A stretch of 64,000 nucleotides of DNA from Asaccharospora irregularis DSM 2635 (GTDB taxonomy: Bacteria > Bacillota > Clostridia > Peptostreptococcales > Peptostreptococcaceae). The stretch is from contig NZ_FQWX01000002.1 in the NCBI RefSeq assembly GCF_900129815.1, forward strand, positions 1-64,000, read 5' to 3'. A program made the position numbers and the translations under genes. Position 1 is the stretch's first letter, and each line of letters begins with the position of its first letter. The notes under the pieces were generated by a model. That model was not told the origin of the DNA, did no database searches, and worked only from the letters and a program-made list of their open reading frames with translations. Shown piece after piece: positions 27,413 to 36,265 of this stretch.

Positions 27413-27462
27413 GAAGCTATCTCAAAATAAAAATTGATTTTTTAATAGAGATAGCTTCTTTT
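27413..27462 (+). terminator. intrinsic terminator after prkC
   Basis: Perfect 11-bp stem GAAGCTATCTC (27413-27423) / GAGATAGCTTC (27448-27458), 24-base AT-rich loop, then TTTT. Confidence 0.75.
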
Positions 27463-27491
27463 AGGTAAACAATTTGTAAAAATATAGATTC

Positions 27492-27521
27492 TTGGATTAA
27501 AAGATGTTACATTTTTATAAA
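27492..27521 (+). promoter_or_regulatory. candidate promoter for rsgA
   Basis: TTGGAT (27492-27497), 18-base spacer, TATAAA (27516-27521), lying between the prkC terminator and the rsgA ribosome site. Confidence 0.5.
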
Positions 27522-27567
27522 ATAGGATAAAATAATAATGCTATTTTTAGCATTAAGGAGGAAATAA

Positions 27568-28449
27568 ATGGTAGACGGAAAGATTATAAAAGGAATAGGT
27601 GGATTTTATTATGTAGATACAGATTCTGAAATCTACGAGTGTAGGGCTAGGGGAATATTTAGAAAGCAAAAAATAACGCCGTTGGTCGGAGATTTAGTTA
27701 GTATTAGTGTGGTCGATGAGGAAAATAAAAAGGGCGTGGTAGAGGAAATACATGATAGAAAAACAGAACTTATAAGACCACCTATAGCAAACGTAGATAA
27801 AGTTTTGATTGTATTTGCTATAAAAAATCCCAAGCTTCATTTATCCCTTTTAGATAGATTTATTGTACTTGCTGAAAAAGAGAATTTAGAAATAGTAATT
27901 GTGCTTACAAAGGCTGATTTAGATGATGAGAATAGCTTAGAAAAGATAAAGGGCATATATGAAAGTAGTGGATATAAGGTAATACCTGTAAGTAATAAAA
28001 CGAAATTAAACATAGACAAAATAAAAGAAGAGTTAAAAAATAACGTAGTAGTTTTTGCAGGTCCGTCAGGAGTAGGCAAATCTAGCTTGCTAAATGAAAT
28101 AGATGAAAACTTTAAGCTTCAAATTGGAGAAGTAAGTGATAAAATAAAAAGAGGAAAACACACAACTCGTCATGCTGAACTTTTAAAATTAGAATGTGGT
28201 GGTGTCGTGGCAGATACCCCTGGATTTAGTTCACTTACATTAGATGATGTAGAAGAAAGTGAACTTAAGGATTATTTTATAGAGTTTGAGAATTTTGATG
28301 GATGTAGATTTGGTTCTAAATGTGTACATGAAAATGAACCGAATTGTAGTGTTAAAGAGGCTGTAGAAAAAGGTGAAATATCTAAGGAAAGATATGAAAG
28401 CTATATACAGTTATTAAATGAAGTTAGACAAAATAATAGGAGGTACTAA
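27568..28449 (+). CDS. rsgA: ribosome small subunit-dependent GTPase A
   Basis: Circularly permuted GTPase that matures the 30S subunit. The 293 residues show an N-terminal OB fold (about 1-65), the G4 motif TKADLD before G1 (GPSGVGKSSLLN) and G3 (DTPGF), and the C-terminal zinc finger C-x5-C-x-H-x5-C in CRFGSKCVHENEPNC. AAGGAGG precedes the ATG. rpe starts two bases after the stop, as in many Firmicutes. Confidence 0.95.
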   Translation: MVDGKIIKGIGGFYYVDTDSEIYECRARGIFRKQKITPLVGDLVSISVVDEENKKGVVEEIHDRKTELIRPPIANVDKVLIVFAIKNPKLHLSLLDRFIVLAEKENLEIVIVLTKADLDDENSLEKIKGIYESSGYKVIPVSNKTKLNIDKIKEELKNNVVVFAGPSGVGKSSLLNEIDENFKLQIGEVSDKIKRGKHTTRHAELLKLECGGVVADTPGFSSLTLDDVEESELKDYFIEFENFDGCRFGSKCVHENEPNCSVKEAVEKGEISKERYESYIQLLNEVRQNNRRY

Positions 28450-28451
28450 AA

Positions 28452-29111
28452 ATGATGAAATTAGCCCCATCGATATTATCGGCGGATTTCGCTAGATTGT
28501 TAGAGGATGTAAGGAAGGTAGAAAAGGCAGGATGTGAATACTTGCACATAGATGTAATGGATGGTCATTTTGTTCCTAATATAACTATAGGCCCATTAGT
28601 AGTTAAAAATTTAAAAAAAGAAAATATCAATATGGTGTTTGACGCTCATCTTATGATAGAAAATCCAGATAGCTATATACCTGCATTTGCAGAAGCTGGA
28701 TGCGATATAATAACTGTACACCAAGAAGCGTGTACACACTTACATAGAACTATACAAAATATAAAATCACACAATATGAAAGCTGGTGTAGTACTAAACC
28801 CGGCGACACCCGTTGAAACTTTAAAGTATATAATACAAGATTTGGATATGGTTCTTATAATGTCCGTTAACCCTGGATTTGGTGGACAAAGTTTTATAGA
28901 ACCTATGATAGAAAAAATAAAGGAAGTTAAGCAATTAATAGATAGTAGAAACTTAAAGGTAGATATACAAGTTGATGGAGGAATAAATCCTAAAAACGTG
29001 GCCAAAGTAGTACAAGCCGGTGCAAACATAGTAGTGGCAGGGTCTGCAATATTCAATAGTGATAATATAGAAGAAACAGTAGCCTTATTTAGAAAGAACG
29101 CCTATTTATAA
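28452..29111 (+). CDS. rpe: ribulose-phosphate 3-epimerase
   Basis: Pentose phosphate pathway enzyme that interconverts ribulose 5-phosphate and xylulose 5-phosphate. TIM-barrel of 219 residues with the signatures LAPSILSADFARL, HIDVMDGHFVPN, DAHLMIENP, VNPGFGGQ and VDGGINP. The start is ATG 28452 or the adjacent 28455; AGGAGG lies at 28439-28444. It lies between rsgA and thiN. Confidence 0.96.
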   Translation: MMKLAPSILSADFARLLEDVRKVEKAGCEYLHIDVMDGHFVPNITIGPLVVKNLKKENINMVFDAHLMIENPDSYIPAFAEAGCDIITVHQEACTHLHRTIQNIKSHNMKAGVVLNPATPVETLKYIIQDLDMVLIMSVNPGFGGQSFIEPMIEKIKEVKQLIDSRNLKVDIQVDGGINPKNVAKVVQAGANIVVAGSAIFNSDNIEETVALFRKNAYL

Positions 29112-29123
29112 CGCTTGATTGAT

Positions 29124-29765
29124 ATGAAGATATGCATAGTTTTAAATGGTGAAGTAGAAAATTATACTAAAATAAGAGATTTTATCACTAAAGAAGATTA
29201 CGATTATATAATATGTGCAGATGGAGGGGCCAATCATACATATTATATGGAGATAACACCGGACTATATAATAGGAGATTTGGACTCAGTTGATGAAAAA
29301 CTAGTATCATATTATAAAAATACAGGCGTTAAATTTGAAAAATTTCCTGCTAAAAAGGATGAAACAGACACAGAATTATGTATTTACTTAGCTAGAGACT
29401 TAAAGGCGACTAGAATCGATTTTATAGCGGCTCTGGGAGGTAGAATAGACCATACTATCACAAATATTAATTTACTTTACTATCTAAAGGAAATGGATAT
29501 AATACCGAGAATAATCTCTGAAAAAGAAGAGATGTATATAGCCGTAAATGAGGAGATTACTATATCAGGAAATGTAGGGGATATTGTTTCTGTTATAGCT
29601 ATAAATGGTGATGCAGATGGAGTAACTCTTAAAAATTTAGAGTATCCTCTAGATAATTACTACATGAAATACGGTGTTCCTATAGGTATGTCAAATGTAA
29701 TGTTATCTAATGAGTGCAAAGTAAAAGTAAAAAAAGGGAATTTAATAATAATCAAGAATATATAA
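29124..29765 (+). CDS. thiN: thiamine pyrophosphokinase
   Basis: Transfers pyrophosphate from ATP to thiamine to make thiamine diphosphate. The ~213 residues show ICADGGANHTYYM, PDYIIGDLDSV, FPAKKDETDTELCI and GGRIDHTITNINLL, all family motifs, with a C-terminal beta domain. The start is uncertain: ATG 29124 gives the usual N-terminus (MKICIVLNG), while TTG 29115 is also open. Neither has a clear ribosome site, so coupling to the end of rpe (29111) is likely. Confidence 0.92.
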   Translation: MKICIVLNGEVENYTKIRDFITKEDYDYIICADGGANHTYYMEITPDYIIGDLDSVDEKLVSYYKNTGVKFEKFPAKKDETDTELCIYLARDLKATRIDFIAALGGRIDHTITNINLLYYLKEMDIIPRIISEKEEMYIAVNEEITISGNVGDIVSVIAINGDADGVTLKNLEYPLDNYYMKYGVPIGMSNVMLSNECKVKVKKGNLIIIKNI

Positions 29766-29794
29766 AAGGAAGAGTATAAAATATGAAAGCGACA

Positions 29795-29818
29795 AAAGAT
29801 GGTATATGCCATCTTTTT
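29795..29818 (+). terminator. terminator-like hairpin after thiN
   Basis: AAAGATGG (29795-29802) / CCATCTTT (29809-29816), 6-base loop, running into a short T stretch. Confidence 0.6.
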
Positions 29819-29858
29819 GTCATACACGGGTAATATATATTTGAAGGGGAAGGTTAAC

Positions 29859-30398
29859 ATGAATAATAAAAATAAGCAAGTAGCTGTTATATATAAGAGT
29901 AAATACGGCAGTACTAAGCGATATGCGGGATGGATAGCAATTAAACTAGATGCTGACTTATATGAAGTGTCAGATATAAGAGATAAAGATTTAAAATCGT
30001 ACAAAACAATAATATACGGCGGGCCATTGTGTGCAGGCAAAATAAAAGGAATAAATATTATAAACAAAAACTACGATAAAATAAAAAATAAAAAAATTAT
30101 AATTTTTGCAGTTGGGTTGGCATCAGAAAAGAAAGAAGTTATAGAGAAAATACTAGAAAATAATTTTAGTGAAGAAATAAGACAAAATGTACAACTGTTT
30201 TATCTAAGGGGGGCATTTAATTATGACGAATTAGGTTTGGTAGATAAGGTTATGATGAATATGATGAAGAAAGTATTTCTCAATAAAAAGGAAGAGGAAT
30301 TAGATGATGATGCCAGGGGAATGTTAGATGCATTTAAAAATCCAGTTGACTTTACAGAAAAGAGTCTAGTTAGCGATATAGTGGATGCTGCTTACTAA
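29859..30398 (+). CDS. flavodoxin-like protein
   Basis: A 179-residue protein of the flavodoxin_5/HemG-like class. The N-terminal VAVIYKSKYGSTKRYAGWIA matches the FMN phosphate-binding loop (T/S-x-x-G-x-T/S), and IIYGGPLCAGKIKGI matches the second flavin loop. Related proteins include menaquinone-dependent protoporphyrinogen oxidase, but a heme role is not implied here. I chose ATG 29859, preceded by GGGGAAGG. A longer reading from 29799 would run through the preceding hairpin. It sits between thiN and the spoVM region, where B. subtilis has no such gene. Confidence 0.82.
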   Translation: MNNKNKQVAVIYKSKYGSTKRYAGWIAIKLDADLYEVSDIRDKDLKSYKTIIYGGPLCAGKIKGINIINKNYDKIKNKKIIIFAVGLASEKKEVIEKILENNFSEEIRQNVQLFYLRGAFNYDELGLVDKVMMNMMKKVFLNKKEEELDDDARGMLDAFKNPVDFTEKSLVSDIVDAAY

Positions 30399-30521
30399 AG
30401 ATAATATAAAAAAATTTGTAAAAAATATTTAGGACAGGTCTAAATATATATTATTTTGCATAAATTTAAAGTGTATAGAGGGTACCGAGAGGTTATATTC
30501 ATATACAGTAGGGGGTGTTTT

Positions 30522-30668
30522 ATGCGAAACCAATCACAAGTATTATTAGGGGTACTATGTGTAGCAAGCGGAATAGCGCTTATCTTGTCTATAGTATTGC
30601 CTAATTGGATTTGGTCGAGTTTAATAGCACTACTTCTTATTGGTTGTGGGGTATTATTATTTTTATAA
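30522..30668 (+). CDS. 48-residue two-helix membrane protein upstream of spoVM
   Basis: A short protein of unknown family, MRNQSQVLLGVLCVASG at the start, with two hydrophobic segments (about 8-27 and 30-48) around a WIW turn, so probably a membrane hairpin. AGGGGG lies 7 bases before the ATG. A reading from 30456 adds 22 residues with no ribosome site. It is 48 bases upstream of spoVM and in the same direction, so it may be co-expressed during sporulation (inference). Confidence 0.6.
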   Translation: MRNQSQVLLGVLCVASGIALILSIVLPNWIWSSLIALLLIGCGVLLFL

Positions 30669-30716
30669 GAAATATATAAAAATGCAATCACTAGTAAGCT
30701 ATTGGGGGGATGAATT

Positions 30717-30791
30717 ATGAAGATGGTAACAATAAAATTACCAAAGTGGGTTTCTAACATAGTTTTACGTTTTATGAGAAAAAACAAATGA
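30717..30791 (+). CDS. spoVM: SpoVM, spore coat anchoring micro-peptide
   Basis: A 24-codon gene encoding an amphipathic peptide that begins MKMVTIKLPKWVSNIV. It matches B. subtilis SpoVM (26 residues, MKFYTIKLPKFLGGIV) at Lys2, Thr5-Ile-Lys-Leu-Pro-Lys10 and the Ile-Val further on. Pro9, needed for recognising the convex forespore membrane, is kept. The C-terminus is basic (RFMRKNK). GGGGGG lies 6-7 bases before the ATG. The position between thiN and rpmB is that of B. subtilis spoVM. SpoVM recruits SpoIVA to start the coat. Confidence 0.9.
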   Translation: MKMVTIKLPKWVSNIVLRFMRKNK

Positions 30792-30804
30792 TATCTCAAA
30801 GAAT

Positions 30805-30834
30805 AAAAGCCTACTTTCGGAAGTAGGCTTTTAA
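30805..30834. terminator. bidirectional terminator between spoVM and rpmB
   Basis: Stem AAAAGCCTACTTT / GGAAGTAGGCTTTT region: 11 perfect pairs 30805-30815 with 30822-30832, extended by T-A pairs around a TCGG loop. It serves both convergent genes. Confidence 0.9.
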
Positions 30835-30851
30835 AAAATAATATTTAACTA

Positions 30852-31040
30852 TTATGCTCTTTCAACTTTTCCAGAACGTAAACATCTTGTACAAACTTTT
30901 ACTCTCTTAGGAGTTCCATCTATTATAGCTCTAACGCTTCTTAAGTTCGCTGACCATGTTCTTCTACTGTGTCTATTTGAGTGTGATACTTGGTTTCCAG
31001 AAACCTTGCCTTTACCACATACGCTACATACTTTTGCCAT
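30852..31040 (-). CDS. rpmB: 50S ribosomal protein L28
   Basis: Ribosomal protein of 62 residues with the zinc-type cysteine pairs CSVCGKG (Cys5, Cys8) and CTRCLRSG. The rest is basic and standard (SHSNRHSRRTW). AGGAGG precedes the ATG on the minus strand. It is transcribed divergently from the Asp23 gene, as in B. subtilis (rpmB and yloU). Confidence 0.97.
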   Translation of the reverse strand: MAKVCSVCGKGKVSGNQVSHSNRHSRRTWSANLRSVRAIIDGTPKRVKVCTRCLRSGKVERA

Positions 31041-31424
31041 TTACGTACACCTCCTTAAAATGATAAGTATTAAAGACTAAAAACATATTTATATTAACAT
31101 AAATATTAAAAATTTGCAATAGAAATATATATTTGCCTTACATGTATTGAACAAATTCTTGTTATCATATAGAATTATATATATAATTTTATATAAAGTA
31201 AATATTAAAAATAAATCTTGTTGTTTATTTTATTTAAATTTTTCATTAAAACCCTTAATCTAGCTATAATTTCATCCATATTATAAAAATATATACAATT
31301 ATTTTTTACAAAAATAATATAGATATAGAAATTATATTTATGGGTAATAAAAAGTAATAGGATTTACATAACCTATATATACAAGGTTCTTAGACAATAA
31401 AAACAAGGAAAGTTTTGCTGTATT
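31041..31424. other. 384-bp AT-rich divergent intergenic region
   Basis: No gene seen. It carries the rpmB promoter (31091-31119, minus strand). On the plus side a TTTCAT (31241) / TATAAT (31265-31270) pair and TTGAAC (31147) / TAGAAT (31170-31175) are weak promoter candidates. A hairpin TTTTGCT (31413-31419) / AGCAAAA (31428-31434) lies just before the Asp23 gene. Confidence 0.6.
31091..31119 (-). promoter_or_regulatory. promoter for rpmB
   Basis: On the minus strand, TTGCAA (31119-31114), 17-base spacer, TAATAT (31096-31091), about 50 bases before the start codon. Confidence 0.65.
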
Positions 31425-31472
31425 TTGAGCAAAATAGAAATAGAAAATAAAATGAATTTAAGGGGGTCAAAC

Positions 31473-31823
31473 ATGAGTGCAAAGGTAACTAACAAATATG
31501 GAAATATAGAAATAGATAAAGAAGTAATAGCACAAATAGTATATAGAGCTGCTATGGAAAGTTATGGACTAGTAGGTTTAGCATTTAAATCTAAGGGTAT
31601 AGTAGAATTATTAAAAGGTGAAAATGCTACAAAAGGTGTTAGAGTAGAAGAATTAGAAGATGATACCATAGCAATAGAACTGTATGTTATAATACAGTAC
31701 GGAACAAATATATCTACAGTTGCAAATAATATCATAGATAGGGTAAAATATACAGTTGAAAACATGACGGCAGTAAAGGTAAGTAAGATAGATATCAATG
31801 TACAAGGAATTAGAGTTAAGTAA
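31473..31823 (+). CDS. Asp23/Gls24-family protein (YloU-like)
   Basis: A 116-residue alpha/beta protein of the Asp23 envelope-stress family. The family features are the N-terminal YGNIEIDKEVIAQIVYRAAMES, YVIIQYGTNISTVANNIIDRV and the closing VNVQGI-like INVQGIRVK. I start at ATG 31473, 6 bases after AGGGGG, not at an upstream TTG. In B. subtilis the YloU gene precedes yloV as here, with a possible role in fatty acid or envelope metabolism through the downstream kinase. A second Asp23 protein is encoded at 62287. Confidence 0.9.
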   Translation: MSAKVTNKYGNIEIDKEVIAQIVYRAAMESYGLVGLAFKSKGIVELLKGENATKGVRVEELEDDTIAIELYVIIQYGTNISTVANNIIDRVKYTVENMTAVKVSKIDINVQGIRVK

Positions 31824-31838
31824 TATAGGAGGACAAAT

Positions 31839-33467
31839 ATGATTCAGTATATAGATGGGAAAAAACTAAGGGAGATGTTTGTATCAGGAGCAAACAATCT
31901 TCAAAACCACCAGGATTTAGTAGATAAGTTAAATGTATTCCCAGTTCCAGATGGAGACACAGGTACTAATATGTCATTAACTATATCATATGCAATAAAG
32001 GAATTATTAAAAGTAAATGATGATAATATAACAGATATAGGCAAGGCATTATCTAAGGGTTCACTGATGGGAGCTAGAGGGAACTCTGGGGTTATACTTT
32101 CACAAATAATTAGGGGTATAGCAAAGTCTGTAGAAGGTAAAGACAAGCTTTCTTCTGAGGATTTAGCAGAGGCCTTCAAAAACGGCGCAGATACGGCTTA
32201 TAAAGCTGTAATAAAACCAATAGAAGGTACTATACTTACTGTAGTTAGAGAAAGTGGAGACTATGCAATAAAGATATCCAAAAAAGAAAAAGATTTATTG
32301 AAATTCTTAGAGTTATTTATAAAAGAAGCCAATGAATCATTAGAGAGAACTCCAGATCTTTTAAAGAACTTAAAGGATGCAGGAGTTGTTGACTCAGGAG
32401 GAAAAGGTCTAGTTCTTATATATGAAGGTATGCACAAAGCATTACAAGGTTCCCCTGTAGTTTTAAGAGATTCTAGTTCAAGCAATGTAGGTAATATAGA
32501 AATATCTAAAAATAGTGTTTCTTCTGAAGATATAAAATATGGTTACTGCACGGAATTTATATTGGAAAGTGACAAAATAGATGACTCTGCTATAAGGGAC
32601 ATAATGATGCCTTATGGAGATAGTTTAGCTGTAGTTGGAGATGAGGGAGTAATAAAAGTTCATGTTCATACTAATGACCCAGGAAATGCGATACAAGAAG
32701 CTTTAAAATACGGTCAATTATTAACTATAAAAATAGAAAATATGAGAGTTCAACATGAGAATACATTGTTAGAAGTGCCAGATGATAGTGCTATATCTCA
32801 AGAAGAAGAAAAGGAATATGGATTTATAGCGACTTCTATGGGTGAAGGTTTAGCTAAAATCTTTAAGGATTTTGGAGTTGACCATATAATAGAGGGCGGT
32901 CAAACTATGAATCCAAGTACAGAAGATTTCATGAGAGCTATAGAAAATATAAATGCTAAAAACATATTTATATTCCCTAATAATAGCAATATAATAATGG
33001 CTGCAAATCAAGCAAAAGAGTTAAGTGATAAGAATATAATAGTTATTCCTACTAAAAATACTCCACAAGGATTTACTGCATTAGTAAACTTTGACTCAAG
33101 CTTAAGTGAGGAAGAAAATGAAGAGGCTATGATTGATTCTTTAGGATTGGTTAAGTCTGGTCAAGTAACTTTTGCTGTGAGAGACACAGTTATGAACGAT
33201 ATTGAAGTTAAGGAAGGAAATATAATAGGTATAGCAGAGGGGAAATTGCTGGCTTCTGGTGAAAATGTAGATAAAATAACTACAGACCTTATTGATAAAT
33301 TAGTTGATGAAGATACTGCAATAATAACTCTATTCTATGGGGAAGATGTAACTGAGGATCAGGCAAATACACTTCGTGACAAATTAGAGGAAAAATTTGA
33401 AGATATAGATGTAGAGTTATATTATGGAGGACAGCCTCTTTACTATTACTTAATTTCAGTTGAATAA
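31839..33467 (+). CDS. DhaL-domain kinase, FakA/YloV family
   Basis: Predicted fatty acid kinase subunit A. FakA phosphorylates exogenous fatty acids carried by FakB proteins before PlsX/PlsY-dependent phospholipid synthesis. The 542 residues have the N-terminal DhaL ATP-binding domain (about 10-200, NVFPVPDGDTGTNMSLT, GARGNSGVILSQ), a middle domain, and a C-terminal DegV-like domain (about 310-540, GGQTMNPSTEDF, NNSNIIMAANQ). AGGAGG precedes the ATG. A terminator follows. No fakB (DegV) gene lies in the window. Confidence 0.9.
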   Translation: MIQYIDGKKLREMFVSGANNLQNHQDLVDKLNVFPVPDGDTGTNMSLTISYAIKELLKVNDDNITDIGKALSKGSLMGARGNSGVILSQIIRGIAKSVEGKDKLSSEDLAEAFKNGADTAYKAVIKPIEGTILTVVRESGDYAIKISKKEKDLLKFLELFIKEANESLERTPDLLKNLKDAGVVDSGGKGLVLIYEGMHKALQGSPVVLRDSSSSNVGNIEISKNSVSSEDIKYGYCTEFILESDKIDDSAIRDIMMPYGDSLAVVGDEGVIKVHVHTNDPGNAIQEALKYGQLLTIKIENMRVQHENTLLEVPDDSAISQEEEKEYGFIATSMGEGLAKIFKDFGVDHIIEGGQTMNPSTEDFMRAIENINAKNIFIFPNNSNIIMAANQAKELSDKNIIVIPTKNTPQGFTALVNFDSSLSEEENEEAMIDSLGLVKSGQVTFAVRDTVMNDIEVKEGNIIGIAEGKLLASGENVDKITTDLIDKLVDEDTAIITLFYGEDVTEDQANTLRDKLEEKFEDIDVELYYGGQPLYYYLISVE

Positions 33468-33476
33468 TAATTTTGA

Positions 33477-33523
33477 AGTCCTGTGTAATCTCTACTTTAT
33501 AAAGTGATTATACAGGGCTTTTT
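33477..33523 (+). terminator. intrinsic terminator before recG
   Basis: 14-bp stem with wobble pairs (33477-33490 with 33506-33519), an inner ACTTTATAAAGT palindrome and a T tail. Confidence 0.82.
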
Positions 33524-33609
33524 ATTTACTCTAAACAATATATCAAGCTTATAAATCAAAGTTTGGATATATAGGCGAGGCGAAATTTCTATTTAGTAGG
33601 TGGTTAAGC

Positions 33610-35670
33610 GTGGAAGAATTAAATAAGGATGTTCAGTATGTAAAGGGAATTGGACCTAAGAGAGCATATAAGTTAAATAAATTAGGAATATTTACATTGA
33701 AGGACTTAATATACTATTTCCCAAGACAGTTTGAAGATAGAAATAACTTAAAGAAAATAGCACAGTTGGATAATGATGAAAAGGCCACTATAAAGGCAGT
33801 CATAACTGGTATAGAGACATCATCTCCTAAGAAAGGAATGACGTTGACAAAGGTTTGTGTAAAAGATGAGACAAGTTCTGCTAAGTTAGTGTTTTTCAAT
33901 CAACCTCATATAAAAAATGCATTTAGGGTAGGAGACATGGTGTTAGTTTTTGGTAAAGTAAAAAAAAGCTACAAGAATGTAGAATTGACATCTTGTGAAA
34001 TAGAATTCTTCACTAAATCCCCTAAGAATACTTGCAAGGTTATGCCTATATACCCATTGACATATGGTGTAACTAATAAAGAAATTATGAGCATAATGAA
34101 GACTGTTTTAGACAGTGAAGAGCTTAAAATAAAGGAGTATCTGCCTATAAATATAATTAAAAAATACAATTTATGTAGTATAGACTATGCTATTAAAAAT
34201 ATACATAGTCCACAGAGCAAAGATTCTTTAAAAGTTGCATTATACAGAATTATATTTGAGGAATTCTTAATTTTACAGATGGGATTATTTCTATTTAAGA
34301 GTGGGATAAATGACTGTAAAGGTATAAAATTTAATAAAAATGAAAACTTAGATAATATAAGAAGCTCACTACCATTCAAATTAACAAAAGCCCAATCTAG
34401 AGCTTTAAATGAAATAATAGACGATATGGCCTCAGATAAAATTATGAATAGGTTGGTACAAGGAGACGTGGGGAGCGGTAAAACTGTTGTTGCCCTACTT
34501 TCACTAGCTAACTGCGTTTTAAATGGATATCAGGGTGCACTGATGGCTCCTACAGAAATTTTAGCAGAACAGCACTATGCATATTTATCAGATACTTTAG
34601 AAGAATTTAATATAAATGTAGAACTTTTAGTAGGCAGCTGTACTAAAAAGCAAAAAGAAAATATTTTAAAGAGAGTAAAAAACAATGAGATTGATATATT
34701 AATAGGAACACATGCACTTATAGAAGATACTGTAGAGTTTAGTAATATAGGGCTTGTAATAACTGATGAACAGCATAGATTTGGAGTTAGACAAAGAAGT
34801 AGGTTATCAGATAAAGGTAAGAATCCGGATATAATAGTAATGACTGCAACACCTATACCAAGGACTTTAGCACTTATTTTATATGGTGACTTAGATATTT
34901 CTATTATCGATGAACTTCCACCTGGAAGACAGCCAATAGAAACTATTGCAATTGATAAGAAAAAAAGAGAAAGAGTGTATAATAACTTGGTTAGAGATGA
35001 GGTACAAAAGGGAAGACAGGTTTATATTGTTTGTCCATTAGTAGAAGAGAGTGAGGCTATAGAAGCTAAAGCTGCAACGGAATTAGTAGAAGAATTAAAA
35101 TCACAATATTTTAGTGACTTAAGAGTTGGACTTTTACATGGTAAGATGAAATCTAGTGAGAAAGATAATATAATGAAAATGTTTAAAAACAAGGAAATAG
35201 ATATACTGGTTTCTACTACAGTTATAGAAGTAGGTGTAAATGTTCCAAATGCTACTCTTATGATAATAGAAAACTCAGAAAGATTTGGACTGGCCCAACT
35301 TCACCAACTTAGAGGAAGAGTTGGAAGAGGTGTTCACAAGTCGTATTGTATTTTAATATATGCATCAAAATCAGAAGTATGTAGACAAAGGATGTCTATA
35401 ATGGAAGAAACAAATGATGGATTCAAAATATCAGAAAAAGACTTAGAGATAAGAGGTCCAGGAGAATTTTTTGGTACAAGACAACACGGAATTCCGGAGT
35501 TAAAGGTAGCCAATATATTTAAACATATGAAAATATTAAAATTGGCTCAACAAGAGGCTAGATATATACTAGGAGAAGACAAAAATCTCAATTTTGAGGA
35601 AAATAAATTGCTAAAAAATGAAATTTTTGATAAATTTAAGTATACATTAGAAGAAATCTCATTAAATTAA
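33610..35670 (+). CDS. recG: ATP-dependent DNA helicase RecG
   Basis: Branched-DNA helicase for fork regression and recombination. The 686 residues show the N-terminal wedge (OB-fold) domain (about 50-160), Walker A GDVGSGKTVVA, a DEQH box in VITDEQHRFGV, MTATPIPRTLAL, and the motif QLRGRVGRG. GTG start at 33610, preceded by TAGGTGG. It follows yloV as in B. subtilis. Confidence 0.96.
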   Translation: MEELNKDVQYVKGIGPKRAYKLNKLGIFTLKDLIYYFPRQFEDRNNLKKIAQLDNDEKATIKAVITGIETSSPKKGMTLTKVCVKDETSSAKLVFFNQPHIKNAFRVGDMVLVFGKVKKSYKNVELTSCEIEFFTKSPKNTCKVMPIYPLTYGVTNKEIMSIMKTVLDSEELKIKEYLPINIIKKYNLCSIDYAIKNIHSPQSKDSLKVALYRIIFEEFLILQMGLFLFKSGINDCKGIKFNKNENLDNIRSSLPFKLTKAQSRALNEIIDDMASDKIMNRLVQGDVGSGKTVVALLSLANCVLNGYQGALMAPTEILAEQHYAYLSDTLEEFNINVELLVGSCTKKQKENILKRVKNNEIDILIGTHALIEDTVEFSNIGLVITDEQHRFGVRQRSRLSDKGKNPDIIVMTATPIPRTLALILYGDLDISIIDELPPGRQPIETIAIDKKKRERVYNNLVRDEVQKGRQVYIVCPLVEESEAIEAKAATELVEELKSQYFSDLRVGLLHGKMKSSEKDNIMKMFKNKEIDILVSTTVIEVGVNVPNATLMIIENSERFGLAQLHQLRGRVGRGVHKSYCILIYASKSEVCRQRMSIMEETNDGFKISEKDLEIRGPGEFFGTRQHGIPELKVANIFKHMKILKLAQQEARYILGEDKNLNFEENKLLKNEIFDKFKYTLEEISLN

Positions 35671-35709
35671 ATTAGAGTTATGGTAAAATAGACTGAGAGG
35701 AGAATAACA

Positions 35710-36264
35710 TTGAGAGTAATATCAGGAAAAGTACGAGGGTTAAAGTTAAATACTCCCAAAAATGAAGATGTAAGACCGACTACTGACAGGGTAAAAGAGT
35801 CTTTATTTAATATAATAAGTTCATATGTAATGGAAAGTAATGTTTTAGATTTATTTGCTGGGACAGGTTCATTAGGAATAGAATGCCTATCTAGAGGAGC
35901 AAATAAGTGTGTTTTTGTAGATAACAGCAAAGAAAGCATAGAAATAGTTAAATCTAATATAAAAAAAGCAAGATTCGAAGAGAGCAGTATAATCATAAAC
36001 TCAGATTTTAAGGATGCAACAAATAAACTTTATGTACAAAAAAATAAATTTGATATAATTTTTATGGATCCTCCATACTATAAGAATATGTTCATAGAAG
36101 CTATTGACCGAATTAATGGCTTAGAGTTATTAGCAGAAGAAGGAATTTTGGTAATAGAACATGATATAAAAGATGAATTTCCAGAAAAAATAGGGAAACT
36201 AGAGAAGAGTAGACATAAAAAGTATGGGAATACTGCGTTGACTTTTTATAAGATGGAGGAATAA
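35710..36264 (+). CDS. rsmD: 16S rRNA m2G966 methyltransferase
   Basis: SAM-dependent methyltransferase of 184 residues, modifying G966 (E. coli numbering). The motifs are RVISGKVRGLKL, RPTTDRVKESLFN, VLDLFAGTGSLGIE and the catalytic DPPYYKN. The start is TTG at 35710, set by AGAGGAG upstream. coaD begins two bases after the stop, the conserved rsmD-coaD pair (ylbH-ylbI). Confidence 0.95.
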   Translation: MRVISGKVRGLKLNTPKNEDVRPTTDRVKESLFNIISSYVMESNVLDLFAGTGSLGIECLSRGANKCVFVDNSKESIEIVKSNIKKARFEESSIIINSDFKDATNKLYVQKNKFDIIFMDPPYYKNMFIEAIDRINGLELLAEEGILVIEHDIKDEFPEKIGKLEKSRHKKYGNTALTFYKMEE

Positions 36265-36265
36265 G

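Noticed and set aside
31081-31424. Possible small RNA or riboswitch in the AT-rich region before the Asp23 gene
   Set aside because: No conserved aptamer motif and no strong hairpin with a T run was seen, only a small hairpin near the gene start.
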